DNA of 64,000 nucleotides, from contig NC_133770.1 of assembly GCF_003597395.2 (NCBI RefSeq), positions 18,528,969-18,592,968 on the forward strand, given 5' to 3'. A program made the position numbers and the translations under genes. The notes beneath the pieces are model-generated. The model was given only the letters and a program-made list of their open reading frames with translations. It ran no database searches and had not been told where the DNA came from. Positions 55,686 to 64,000 of the stretch are shown here, in pieces. The stretch is from Chelonoidis abingdonii. Its lineage: Eukaryota > Chordata > Testudines > Testudinidae. How positions within the stretch are numbered: position 1 is the stretch's first letter; each line of letters starts with the position of its first letter.

Positions 55686-57044
55686 CTTTAGGGCCTAGGC
55701 ACTATCATCATATAGATAATAGCTAATAATGGTAACACACTCATATTTGTACAATAAAAAATGTTGCTCAAAGTAACTCAATGATTACAGTGCATATTGG
55801 GCCTGATTCTCCTCTCACACTGGTACAATCCCATCAATTTACTCCTGATTTACACCAGCCTGAAAACAGAAGTCAGGCTTGCTGTGTTATCATTCCGCCT
55901 TCCAGCACAGATAATCTCCAGGATTTCAGTGCCTCTCCTTTTCATTGTGTCACCAAAAACTAATCTTAAAACCCAAGGCTTGTTCTCCTTGTCGCATATG
56001 GACTACAAACATAACATGCCCCTCCCAAGAAACAATTGGGTTTAAAAGGAGTGATCATCGCTGCGGTAGCTCATTGACCTTGCCAGTTCTGAATCTATAT
56101 TCTCCTTGCCCTTCTCTCCAACTCATTCCCCTGCACAAGCTTAACAAACTGAGCAATTCTTTAATTTCAAAATCTCTCTTGTTCAAAATGCAGTTTAATA
56201 AACTGTGAAATACTCAGTGCTACAGAAACAATATTAACAGGAGATGATGATTAGAGCTACTATAGCCAACTGCTAATTGGATTGTTACAAATGAAACCCA
56301 TGGACCATTAAAAGGACATCAAACATGGTGACTTGTATTATGGAGCAGGCTTTGGCAAGGATAAATTGTTCATTAAGGCCATATGATGACTGTAAGTATT
56401 GGTTGTTAAAACCAAATTCCTCTCTAATGGGATGCTATCAGAGGCCTGGCTAATTTCCCTTTTCAACTTCCTGTGCTGCTTTAATGGGCTTTCCTTTTTT
56501 GTATCTTCTTTTGGTTTCTCATTGTCAGTGGTCTGCATTCTGCCCCAGACAGCCTCATGACAGTCATTCTCTTTGCCTGTTTTTGCAACCATTTCTTAAC
56601 TATCTCAGTGACCTATACAAGGAGGAACGTCAATCTTTTTTAGCTTAGTGTGAATGTTCCACAACATAGGATAGCCCCCTACTATTCCTTATTATCCCCT
56701 TTCTGTTCCACTACATTGTTCCTGAACTTCCTACACAGACATCCTTTTTGTCAGCACGGGTACATTCCCAGAGCCTGGATATTCCTGCTATCCTGCTCCT
56801 TCTCTAATCTGCCCCAATGTAAATCAGGAGAAAGTCCACAGGCATCAAGAGAATTACACCAGTGTGAAACCAGTAGAAGCACAATTGGAATCAGGCCCCC
56901 TGTAAAAAGCCTTCCAAGAGGGAATTGCCGTTGTATTGTTTCTGGGGAGATATTATAGTTTGTTTCTCAGAAACTTTGAACTAATTTTGGGCTGGGTCTC
57001 AGAAGGTTTCTCAGGAGGCAGTTCCTTGTTCTTTATTATATCAG
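55686..57044. other. No gene seen; foldback-type words at 55800-55870 and 56821-56920; open frame 56338-56592
   Basis: 'gggcctgattctcctctcac' (55800) and 'gtaaatcaggagaaagtccac' with 'ggaatcaggccccc' (56821-56902) are arms of one palindromic family. The minus frame at 56592-56338 (84 codons, rich in Lys and Glu, 'NEKPKEDTKKESPLKQHRK') is not recognised. It has no splice signals that I trust, and I leave it unassigned. Confidence 0.35.
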
Positions 57045-57310
57045 GCAACGTCTACACTACAGGCTAAAACGGCACTGCTGCGATCGATGCAACAGTGTCA
57101 GTTTAGTGGATCTGGTGAAGACATGCTAAGTTGATGGGAGAACGCTTTCTGTTGACTTTTGTGTTCCTAGAGGCAGAAGCTATGTCTACAGAGTGTCTTC
57201 CGTCGACATAGCGCAGCGTAGACATTGCTGTAAGTCAACCTAGAGTTATGTCAACTTCAGTTATGTAATTTACGTAACTGAACTAGCGTAACTTAGATCA
57301 ACTTCCAGAG
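57045..57310. mobile_element. MITE of the 'cgtctacactac' family
   Basis: Left 'ggcaacgtctacactacaggc', right 'gagttagtgtacaccagcc' as imperfect TIR. Internal 'gatgggagaacgctttctgttgac' and 'ccgtcgacatagcgcagcgtagacattgc' follow the module order of the elements at 18440 and 27735. Non-coding. Confidence 0.6.
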
Positions 57311-57344
57311 TTAGTGTACACCAGCCCCCAGTAACAACATGAAC

Positions 57345-57515
57345 TCAGCTGCCCCAGCTCTGGGCTTTCTGCCCCACCTACACCTCCTGCCCCCCCAGCT
57401 CTGGGATCTCCCCCCACCACACCCCATGCTGCCCCAGCTCTGGGCTCTCCCCCACACCTGCATCCCCTGCTCCCCAGCTCTGGGCCTCCTCCCACCCACA
57501 CCCCCCTGCCCCTAC
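57345..57515. repeat. Minisatellite, four ~40-bp units
   Basis: 'cagctctggg' recurs at 57355, 57396, 57435 and 57475 (spacings 41, 39 and 40), each followed by a C-rich spacer with 'ccccac'. Long open frames here on both strands result from the repeat. Confidence 0.8.
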
Positions 57516-59265
57516 CCTTGGACACAGTCCCCTGAGCCCTTTCCAACCCGTCCCTGACCCATGGTCCCGTTGCTGCCTCTAATACCCCTCCCTCAGCCTG
57601 TTTCCCCCACACTTGGCCAGTCACCCCAATCCCCAGCCACTGCCCCACGTTCAGCCCCTAGAGACCCTGGGCTGGATTCTGAGCACAGCCTGGAGTCCAA
57701 GAGCAGCAGGAGCAGAATCCGGCCGCCCTCATCTGTATCAAGAGGGTGCAATTGCAACCCACGCCCCTGCTTGCAGCCAACACTGATGCAGTCATGGGGC
57801 AAACGGGGGGTCACGTGTGCCTCCCCGCAACCTGTTTCTGCTTGTCTGGATTTCCCACCAGGGCTGGGGACCCTGCTCAGCCCTGAGGACGCTCAGAGGA
57901 ATGACACACACACGCATCCCAGGCTCTGCTGGACATGCAGAGCTGGCAGACTGCATGAGAACATTCCTCCCCACGCTCCCTGCTCCGCTCTTTCTGCGCT
58001 GAGCGGGCAGCAGGGCCATAGCCCAGGGACATGAAGTGTTGCTTGGAATATGTGCTGGGTCTCCCTCTCCCACGCCCTGTCACAGCAACAGCCAGGGGCT
58101 GGGATGCTCCCGTGCCTGGGGCTAGCCTCCTAGGAGTGTGCACAGCAGGACAGCCACAGTGTGACAGGCTCTCTCGCTGCCCCACGCATTTAGCAGGTGT
58201 TGGGACCCTGAAAAGCGCCCACCCGCAGACTCCACCCTGGGCATCAGAGGTAACTGAGATCTCTGTCTCTCTCTCATGTTGCTTCCTGACCTGGAGCGAT
58301 CCAGAGACTTACCCTGCCTGGAGAGCACTGGCCATTGGTAGTGGGCGAGTCACACTCTCCCCTTCCCATAAGGTCTGGAGACAAGATTGCTGCCGAGAAA
58401 GTAACGATAAAAATCATTTCAACTAGCCACTGGCACCAGCTGCAGCCGGGAGGCCCCGCTCAGATGCCACACGATGCTAAGCGTGCTGCAGCTGCTTTTC
58501 TCAGCCCTGCTCCAAACCTTCCAGGCCCAAGAGTGGGGCTGAAGATCCTCGAGAGAGAGCATGAGACCCAGTGTCTGGAGCTAGAGAAGCCGGATCCAGC
58601 CCCATGGGAGCCGATGCAAGCTGGATCCGGCCTCAAAGCATTTGGGATCATTCAGCCTGCATCACTGATAGAGCCCAGTTTGCAAATGTGGACCCCTGAG
58701 CTGGGCACCCAAATCCTTCAGCCTGGCAGCGGAGTGGGCCTGGCCAGTAGCTGAGTACCCACAATGGCAGCTTGGGCCTACACTCAGTGCAGTTGCTGCC
58801 GTGGGGCACAGAGCTCCAGGCTCTCTATAGCAATGGGTAGCACTGAGACTCCTCTCAGAAGGAGTGAGTGTCCCCGCAGGCTGGGGCACCAGGCTACAGT
58901 GTTAGCATCTTCTAAGCCAAAGAGGAGAGTCCTGGCCACCATCCCTAGACTGATGTTTCAAACATGCCCAGTACCTCTGGGTGCCAAGCTTTGGGTACCT
59001 GCATATGTCTCAAACAAGGGCAACTGAAATCACTGGCCACTTTTGCATATTTGGCAGAAAATCTGAACTCGTTACTGGCCTCAACCCACCCGACCTGATT
59101 CTGATCTCGCGCATACGATGCTCGTGCCTCCACTGCAGTCCCTCTGGCTCCGCAGCTGTGTCATTGAGAGCAGGGGCTGGCCCAACATATATAATCAGGA
59201 AACACCCCCCCAACCCCGTGCAACTCCTCTCGCATCCCCCACATGGTACCAACTCCACTGCTCAC
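57516..59265. other. GC-rich non-coding, probably intron of the AFAP-like gene
   Basis: The minus strand should carry the next intron and perhaps exon 4. I looked for the family's 'YYEEA' and 'SSSYESYDEE' signature blocks and did not find them. Frames of 60-157 codons occur on both strands but share no domain. Confidence 0.4.
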
Positions 59266-59358
59266 CTTGGCGTGGGCTCAGGTCAGGTGGCGTTTGGAAG
59301 GTGCTGCTCCCAGAGGAGGGCGAGATGCAGCGCATGATCATGTACTCTGCGTCCTCTG
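59266..59358 (-). CDS. Exon 3 of an AFAP1L2-like gene
   Basis: 93 bp coding 31 residues. On the minus strand the acceptor is 'tctttccccacag' before 59358, and the donor 'CCAAG|GTGAGC' has GT at 59265-59264. Joining to exon 2 in phase 1 completes a Ser codon and gives 'SEDAEYMIM', matching the acidic/Tyr 'SDEEYIYM' stretch that follows exon 2 in AFAP1L2. The rest ('SPSSGSSTFQTPPDLSPRQ') is a Ser/Pro-rich linker, usual before the first PH domain. Phase is 1 at both ends. A second AG three bases into the exon (NAGNAG) would create a TAG stop, so the outer acceptor must be used. The plus frame 59118-59396 is antisense. The role is inferred from the family: adaptors for actin filaments and Src-type kinases. 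Confidence 0.65.
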
Positions 59359-59913
59359 CTGTGGGGAAAGAGGCGGATCAGGATCACAGGAGGTGACGGG
59401 ACTAACAACACAAACAAGTGGGGGATAAAAGTTCTGAGTTCAGGCTGCTGCTCCGGATGGGGTTGAGTGACTTGGCAGGCAGGTGCTGGGAGATTCCAGA
59501 CAATCCCAAATGAACCTCAAATTCTAGGGACTTGGACGGGGATTGGTCTGGAGACTGAGTCCAGCAATGGCTTGTTTGTGTTCACTATGCGTCATTCTCC
59601 TTTGCCGAAAGCAGCTCCGGGAGCTGGAGTTAACAGTTTGCAGACACCCCATCATCGGCTGATATGAAACTAGTGGGCAAACCCATAGGAATAACAGGGA
59701 TGCTGGAAGAAGATTGGGTTCAGGCACAGGTAGGAAAAAGGGCTAAATGGAACACGCTCTGGGCAGGCCCAGGGGGACAATCTCATTGGTAAGCAAAGTT
59801 ACAGAGAGCGACAAACTGGATAACCAAAGATCCAGAGAGCTGGACTATGGTGAGCACCAAAGAAGCCATTTGACTAGCTGGCGCAGTTTCCAGGGATCAT
59901 GGAGAGCCTGTGG

Positions 59914-60036
59914 TAGGGTGATCAGATAGCAAGTTGAAGAATCAGGACAGGGTGTGAGGGGTAATAGGAGTTCATATTTAAAAAAATCCCCAAATATTGG
60001 GACTGTCCCTATAAAATCGGGACATCTGGTCACCTA
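59914..60036. mobile_element. 123-bp MITE with 9-bp direct repeats, in the AFAP-like intron
   Basis: Ends TAGGGTGATCAGAT and ATCTGGTCACCTA are TIRs. AGCCTGTGG flanks both sides (59905-59913 and 60037-60045). The interior pairs 'aatcaggacagggtg' with 'gggactgtccctataaaatcgggac' in part. Non-coding. It lies within the 832-bp intron between the two exons. A 9-bp duplication is one more than typical hAT; the extra A may be chance. Confidence 0.85.
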
Positions 60037-60190
60037 AGCCTGTGGAAATGGACAGGGCTGCAGGAACAAATCTGATCTGCTAGAGGAAGGTTCCTTCTTT
60101 TGGAGTTATTAGAATACAGCCGCCCCCATGGGTCATTAGCACATCATCACCTGTCTCTGGATACCTATGCCCCAGCAGCAGGATACATAC

Positions 60191-60319
60191 ATGGAGGGCT
60201 CTGGAACCTGGAAAGTAGCTCAGCGATGGATTTCTTCTTGGCCTGAGCAATGTAGCTGAGGTTCTCCCGGTCCAGGATCAGAAGGAAGGACTCTAGGTCC
60301 AAAAGGAGCTTGTCTAGAT
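60191..60319 (-). CDS. Exon 2 of an AFAP1L2-like gene
   Basis: 129 bp. On the minus strand a pyrimidine-rich acceptor 'ccttctgtgttgcctgcag' precedes 60319, and the donor is 'CCAT|GTATGT' (GT at 60190-60189). It codes 'LDKLLLDLESFLLILDRENL' and then 'SYIAQAKKKSIAELLSRFQS'. That matches the N-terminal helical segment shared by AFAP1, AFAP1L1 and AFAP1L2 (pattern L..LL..L..FL.ILD.ENLS...KK....LL). It is closest to AFAP1L2, but at roughly two thirds identity over the best part, so it may be a paralogue rather than the true orthologue. Both exon ends are phase 1. This segment comes before the PH domains. Exon 1, with the start codon, should lie to the right. Confidence 0.75.
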
Positions 60320-62130
60320 CTGCAGGCAACACAGAAGGAACAGGGCAGGTACTAGGGGAACCCCATTCTGTCACATCGCCCCCCACTGGGGGATCCCAAG
60401 ACAGCAGGGTGCTGATTGAGCCGAGCCCCTGGGAATGCCTTAGAGCCAACCAGCCAAGCGCATGGAGCTCTGGGTGTCCAGGACAGGTCAATGCACGATG
60501 AGCGAGGCCCAGGGCTGGAGTTTCCGAGACTGGGGCAACCTCAACAAGGAGCAGAGAAAATATCCCTTTGCTCTCCCCTGCTCTCTATATCCGGCCTGGC
60601 CCAGAACTGGCTCCTTGCACCCACGGACCATCTAGGGACTCATTGCTCCCATCTCCTGCACCTGACCCCAGCTCGCAGAACAATCCTGCCATTCAGAGGA
60701 GGACACAAGAGGTACCCAGAGCTGCTAGGGAAGGGGGGAGGGTGACCGAAGGGGGCGACAAGGAGAGAATAAGCAGCAGTGGGAGACTGAAGGCCCTTTA
60801 TGTCCACACTAAAAGAGCAGGCTTGTTTGGGGGACTGGGCTTCCAGGTTCTCGGAGAGGAGAGATGAATATGGGGTTTGACTGGCAGAAGGGTGAGTTTA
60901 ACTCAGTGTTTCCTGCCAGAAAGCAACTGACCCATAGGCTCCCCAGTGCATCAAGGAGGCAGGTGGCAGCGCTAGGGATGGAACCGGGGTGCTCCCCCTT
61001 GGGGAAGGCTGGCCAAGGCACATCAAAGATGCAGAGGCGGCTGGAAAGTTCTCCGGTGACATCTCTCCTTTCAGTCCACTTCCCTGTTCTCCCTCGCCAG
61101 GCTAGCGATGCTGGGGAATGTCTCTGCATTGTCTCCCAGAGCTACTGCCTGAACAAGGCTTCTTCACCCTTCCATCACCCGTGACCCCCTCTGTCAGACA
61201 GCAGGGCAATTGTGCCCTGCCACCAATAAGTGCTCAGAAGCCACTGTGCCTTCACTGACATCCCACGCACTGAAGGGTGGGGGGGAAGGAGAGGGCGTTA
61301 ATATTGCACCAAACAGCACAGCTGATGAAGGCTGGTGTGTTCCCAGTGCAATGCAGAGCATTTGCCCACCGCCCCCTCGCATGGCTTGGCAAGAGGAATA
61401 AAAGCCCTCAATCAGCCCAGAACAAAGGCAAAGCCCAGGGACAGCCTGCCTGTCCTGCGCCACAGCAGCATCCTGGGTTACAGGCCTGGATTCACTTTCC
61501 ATCCTTGGCTCCCTCTCTGTCAGCCTCTGGGGATAATGATATTTGGCATTTCCAAGGCACCTGGCACCACAAGAGGGATTCTTAATGGATCATTGCCCCT
61601 CATGCTATGAGCGGGAAACCAAGGCACAGAGCATNGGGAAGCATTTCTTGCTCAATTTTATCCTACTTTTTCTACAGCATATTACAGTGGATCAGTATAT
61701 TTGATTTTGGAGAAATGAAGTAACAGCTGCCCAAATTGAGCTTGTGCACTCCTGAATTTTGATAGGACAGGCTCTTCAGAAATGTCAAGGTGTTTGGCAG
61801 GTAGGTGGACAGGTAGATCAGCTGATACCTGTCTATTGTGGTGGGCAGACAGTTTCACAAGATGCCTTTTCTCTTGAACAATAAATGTCAATGTGTTTAT
61901 ACAAGTTCTTTATGCAGGTATGGGAGGTTTGGGGTTAAAATTTCAGCCAGGCACACCTTGGCCATTGGGTGTAAAGACAATACCCATCGTCACATGGACT
62001 CTGATACAGCAACTGATTTTGGGTGAACAAACCCTTCCATCCATGTGGAGCCCCACTGAAAATTAAAAGGGTTCCCAGGGAGGTCTGGGAATCTGTCTAC
62101 CCGGAGCCAGTTGCGGGGCTACGCCTGAGA
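60320..62130. other. No supported exon; probably AFAP-like intron 1, with an N at 61635
   Basis: Frames of 60-110 codons occur on both strands in this GC-richer stretch, with no domain. The single ambiguous base at 61635 (gcatNggga) shows an unresolved consensus here. I could not identify exon 1. Confidence 0.4.
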
Positions 62131-62326
62131 TACACCTCTACCCCGATATAACGTGACCCGAAATAACATGAATTTGGATATAATGCAGTATAGCAGTGCT
62201 CCGGGGGGGCGGGAGGGGCTGCACACTCCGGTGGATCAAAGCAAGTTCGATATAACACAGTTTCACCTATAACACAGTAAGATTTTTTGGCTCCTGAGGA
62301 CAGCGTTATATCGGGGTAGAGGTGTA
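62131..62326. mobile_element. Tc1/mariner-type MITE with perfect 21-bp TIR
   Basis: Bases 62133-62153 (CACCTCTACCCCGATATAAC plus one) and the reverse complement of 62304-62324 are identical. Both are bordered by TA (62131-62132 and 62325-62326), the Tc1/mariner-Tigger target duplication. Interior 'gatataacacagtttcacctataacacagtaag' has further subterminal repeats. No transposase. The perfect ends suggest a fairly young copy. Confidence 0.9.
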
Positions 62327-62900
62327 CTATGATGCCGCTGCTAAAGAGAAAACTTAGCTAGATAGACAAATACTTAAATTAAGGATTTGAATGTTATAAT
62401 TGTGTGACACTCCTTTGTTGTTGGGAAAACTGATTTTATATAATATATACAATGTATTTTATATATACATATATGCTAAACATCATCTCCCTAAGCCTTC
62501 ATGCTTGAATCCAGAGTAATTGAAATAAGATATTTCTCATTCATGCTTACAGTATTCCTTGGTTGGTTGAGAAATGACTTTTCACAGGAGTAATCAATCT
62601 CTTTTCCTCTTCAATTTTTGTAAACTCTAAAATCTAATATTTATAATTACTTCCAATTAGCTCTCATAATAGGTCATCCTAACCGTGAAGAGTTATTGAT
62701 GTCACTCATACTTGTTTGCTGCTTGTTAGGCAAATAATATCCTGCAAAATCTTTTGGGCTAAATTAATTGCTCCATCTAATATTGGTCTCTTTGATTCAT
62801 GCCAATGATTTGCCTTTATTGCTGATTGACTAAAGGTATTTGCAAAAAGAGTTGATAGACAAACCCTTTTCCAAAAGGTTTCTATTGCTATAGATAAATA
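62327..62900. other. AT-rich; (TA)-type tract near 62436-62475
   Basis: 'tataatatatacaatg' and 'tatatatacatatatg' form a short AT microsatellite that can fold on itself. No gene. Confidence 0.5.
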
Positions 62901-63193
62901 CAGGGCCGGCGCTAGTGTTTTTAGTGCCCTAGGCGCATGGCCATTTCGCCACCCCGTGCGCTGGACCCGCAGCTCCGGTGGACCTGCCGCAGTGATCCGC
63001 GGGAGGTCCACCGGAGCCGCGGGAGCAGCAGACTGTCCGCAGGAATGCCTGCGGCAGCTCCACTGGAGCCGCGGGACCAGGGTACCCTCTGCAGGCACGA
63101 CTGCGGTGGGTCTACCTGAGCTGTCTGCCACCCCCCAATAATCCTGGCGCCCTGGCGATTGCCTAGGCCGCCTAAATAGAAGCACCGGCCCTG
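62901..63193. mobile_element. hAT-type MITE, 7/8 target duplication
   Basis: Ends CAGGGCCGGCGCT and AGCACCGGCCCTG. Flanking octamers GATAAATA (62893-62900) and GATAAACA (63194-63201) differ at one position. The body is related to 6186-6528. The minus frame 62706-63266 runs through this element and the CpG-rich body, so it is not a gene. Confidence 0.88.
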
Positions 63194-64000
63194 GATAAAC
63201 AGGCTTGGCACAATGAATAAAAAGCCATGGTAATTTAAGCTGGGAAGCATTTTTTGTAGCATACAAAACTAACTCTTGAGAATTATGAAGCTCCTTGGTT
63301 TCTTTTGTTCAAGAAATTTTTTTCCCTGTAGATAAAAACCATATTTCCTAAACACTCTTACAGATTACATACCTCAACACACATAAGAGATAAGGAATCT
63401 GTGTCCTAATATTGATCTTTCTATTGTATATAAAAACAGCCTCCTGGAATTATTACATTCATAATGTCAGTTATGATGAATGAGTGATGGTCCAAGAGTT
63501 AGTGAAAGCGGTGAAGTTTTTTCACTTGTGTGTGAAATTAGCTGGTGGTCTCAGTTCAGTCACTAATGGCATCAAGCTCACAATTGGCCATAATTACGTT
63601 ATTGCTGGCAATCTCAGTAGAAAGACCAAGAACTGAAGATGACTCAAAATTCTGCAATTTTGATAAGCAGTAACTCAGCCACAATGAAACATATCTGCAA
63701 GTAGCAAGAGCTGCAATGCTAGTGACATCTAACTCAAATATACATCAAGGTCGCATAGCTGGAAATTCATGTAGAGTGTAGATATCGTGAGTTGATACAT
63801 GTCAAACGGTCATTTTAACACATGTCACAGGTAGATGGTTAAAAATTGAGCGAATCCTGTGGAAAATTGTTTTTCTTGGTGCCAGAGAATAAAGAATGAC
63901 GTCTTTCAGCATTATAAATCCAAAATGTGAGTCTCTTTAAGTGTTATTAAACTGTAGTGTTATTATCGGGCTGTATAATTATGAACTTTTCTTTGTTATA
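63194..64000. other. No gene seen; AT-rich
   Basis: No recognised coding region or repeat to the end of the window. Confidence 0.35.

Noticed and set aside
56338..56592. Charged 84-codon minus frame, considered as a downstream AFAP-like exon
   Set aside because: No match to the family's linker or PH domains and no acceptor/donor pair that I trust; left unassigned.
57561..58034. 157-codon plus frame in GC-rich DNA
   Set aside because: Low-complexity Pro/Ser composition, wrong strand for the AFAP-like gene, no splice context or domain.
58460..59258. Search for AFAP-like exon 4 on the minus strand
   Set aside because: No YYEEA-like or PH-domain motif was found in any frame.
62706..63266. 186-codon minus-strand open frame
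   Set aside because: It runs through the CpG-rich hAT MITE at 62901-63193 and ordinary AT-rich flank; no domain, and the MITE body explains the lack of stops.
1..64000. CRISPR arrays, operons, phage or bacterial defence genes
   Set aside because: No regularly spaced direct repeats with unique spacers and no prokaryotic gene layout; repeats and spliced exons are vertebrate.

Overview
This window is vertebrate nuclear DNA, most probably from a turtle (a crocodilian is the main alternative). The call rests on its repeats. They include CR1 LINEs ending in ATTCTATG-type tails, MIR/L2-like remnants, a Penelope-like element, a Gypsy retrotransposon whose gag carries a SCAN-like segment, and many hAT-type and other palindromic non-autonomous DNA transposons. 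I see no bacterial-style operons, no CRISPR, no rRNA and no intact tRNA gene. Most open frames longer than 60 codons lie in repeats or in non-coding DNA.

Only one host gene can be supported. Two short exons on the minus strand (60191-60319 and 59266-59358) have good splice sites and matching phase 1. They encode a segment resembling the N-terminus of the AFAP1 family (actin filament-associated adaptors), closest to AFAP1L2. A 123-bp MITE with a 9-bp target duplication sits in the intron between them. Exon 1 should lie to the right; later exons should lie to the left, but I could not find them. The surrounding 57.3-61.6 kb is GC-richer than the rest.

Layout. 0-8.3 kb: DNA-transposon fragments, including a 235-bp palindrome and a hAT with a perfect 8-bp target duplication nested in a larger TIR element, then a short antisense LTR. 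8.3-19 kb: mostly unassigned AT-rich sequence with a (TG)n tract, a solo LTR, MIR/L2/CR1 fragments, a decayed L2-like LINE and a duplicated 160-bp segment. 19-28 kb: a hAT with perfect TSD, a degraded Penelope-like element with a hammerhead-like motif, a truncated antisense LTR, CR1 tails and a Penelope-related foldback. 29.1-36.2 kb: a Gypsy provirus with two LTRs, a 4-bp TSD, wrecked gag-pol and an antisense LTR where integrase should be. 36.8-38 kb: a G-rich hAT. 42.5-43.7 kb: a LINE fragment with an open 330-codon RT tail ending in a C2H2 zinc finger. 47.4-50.1 kb and 52.1-55.7 kb: two hAT elements, each split by an antisense CR1; the second CR1 keeps a 736-codon open frame. 57-64 kb: the AFAP-like exons and several MITEs.

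Sequence quality matters here. The two Gypsy LTRs differ mainly by one-base and homopolymer-length changes, the Penelope and Gypsy coding regions are broken the same way, and there is an N at 61635. Some apparent decay may therefore be unpolished long-read sequence. I found no convincing new gene system. The most unusual signals are the hammerhead-like motifs shared by two Penelope-type repeats, the SCAN-like gag and the nested transposons.
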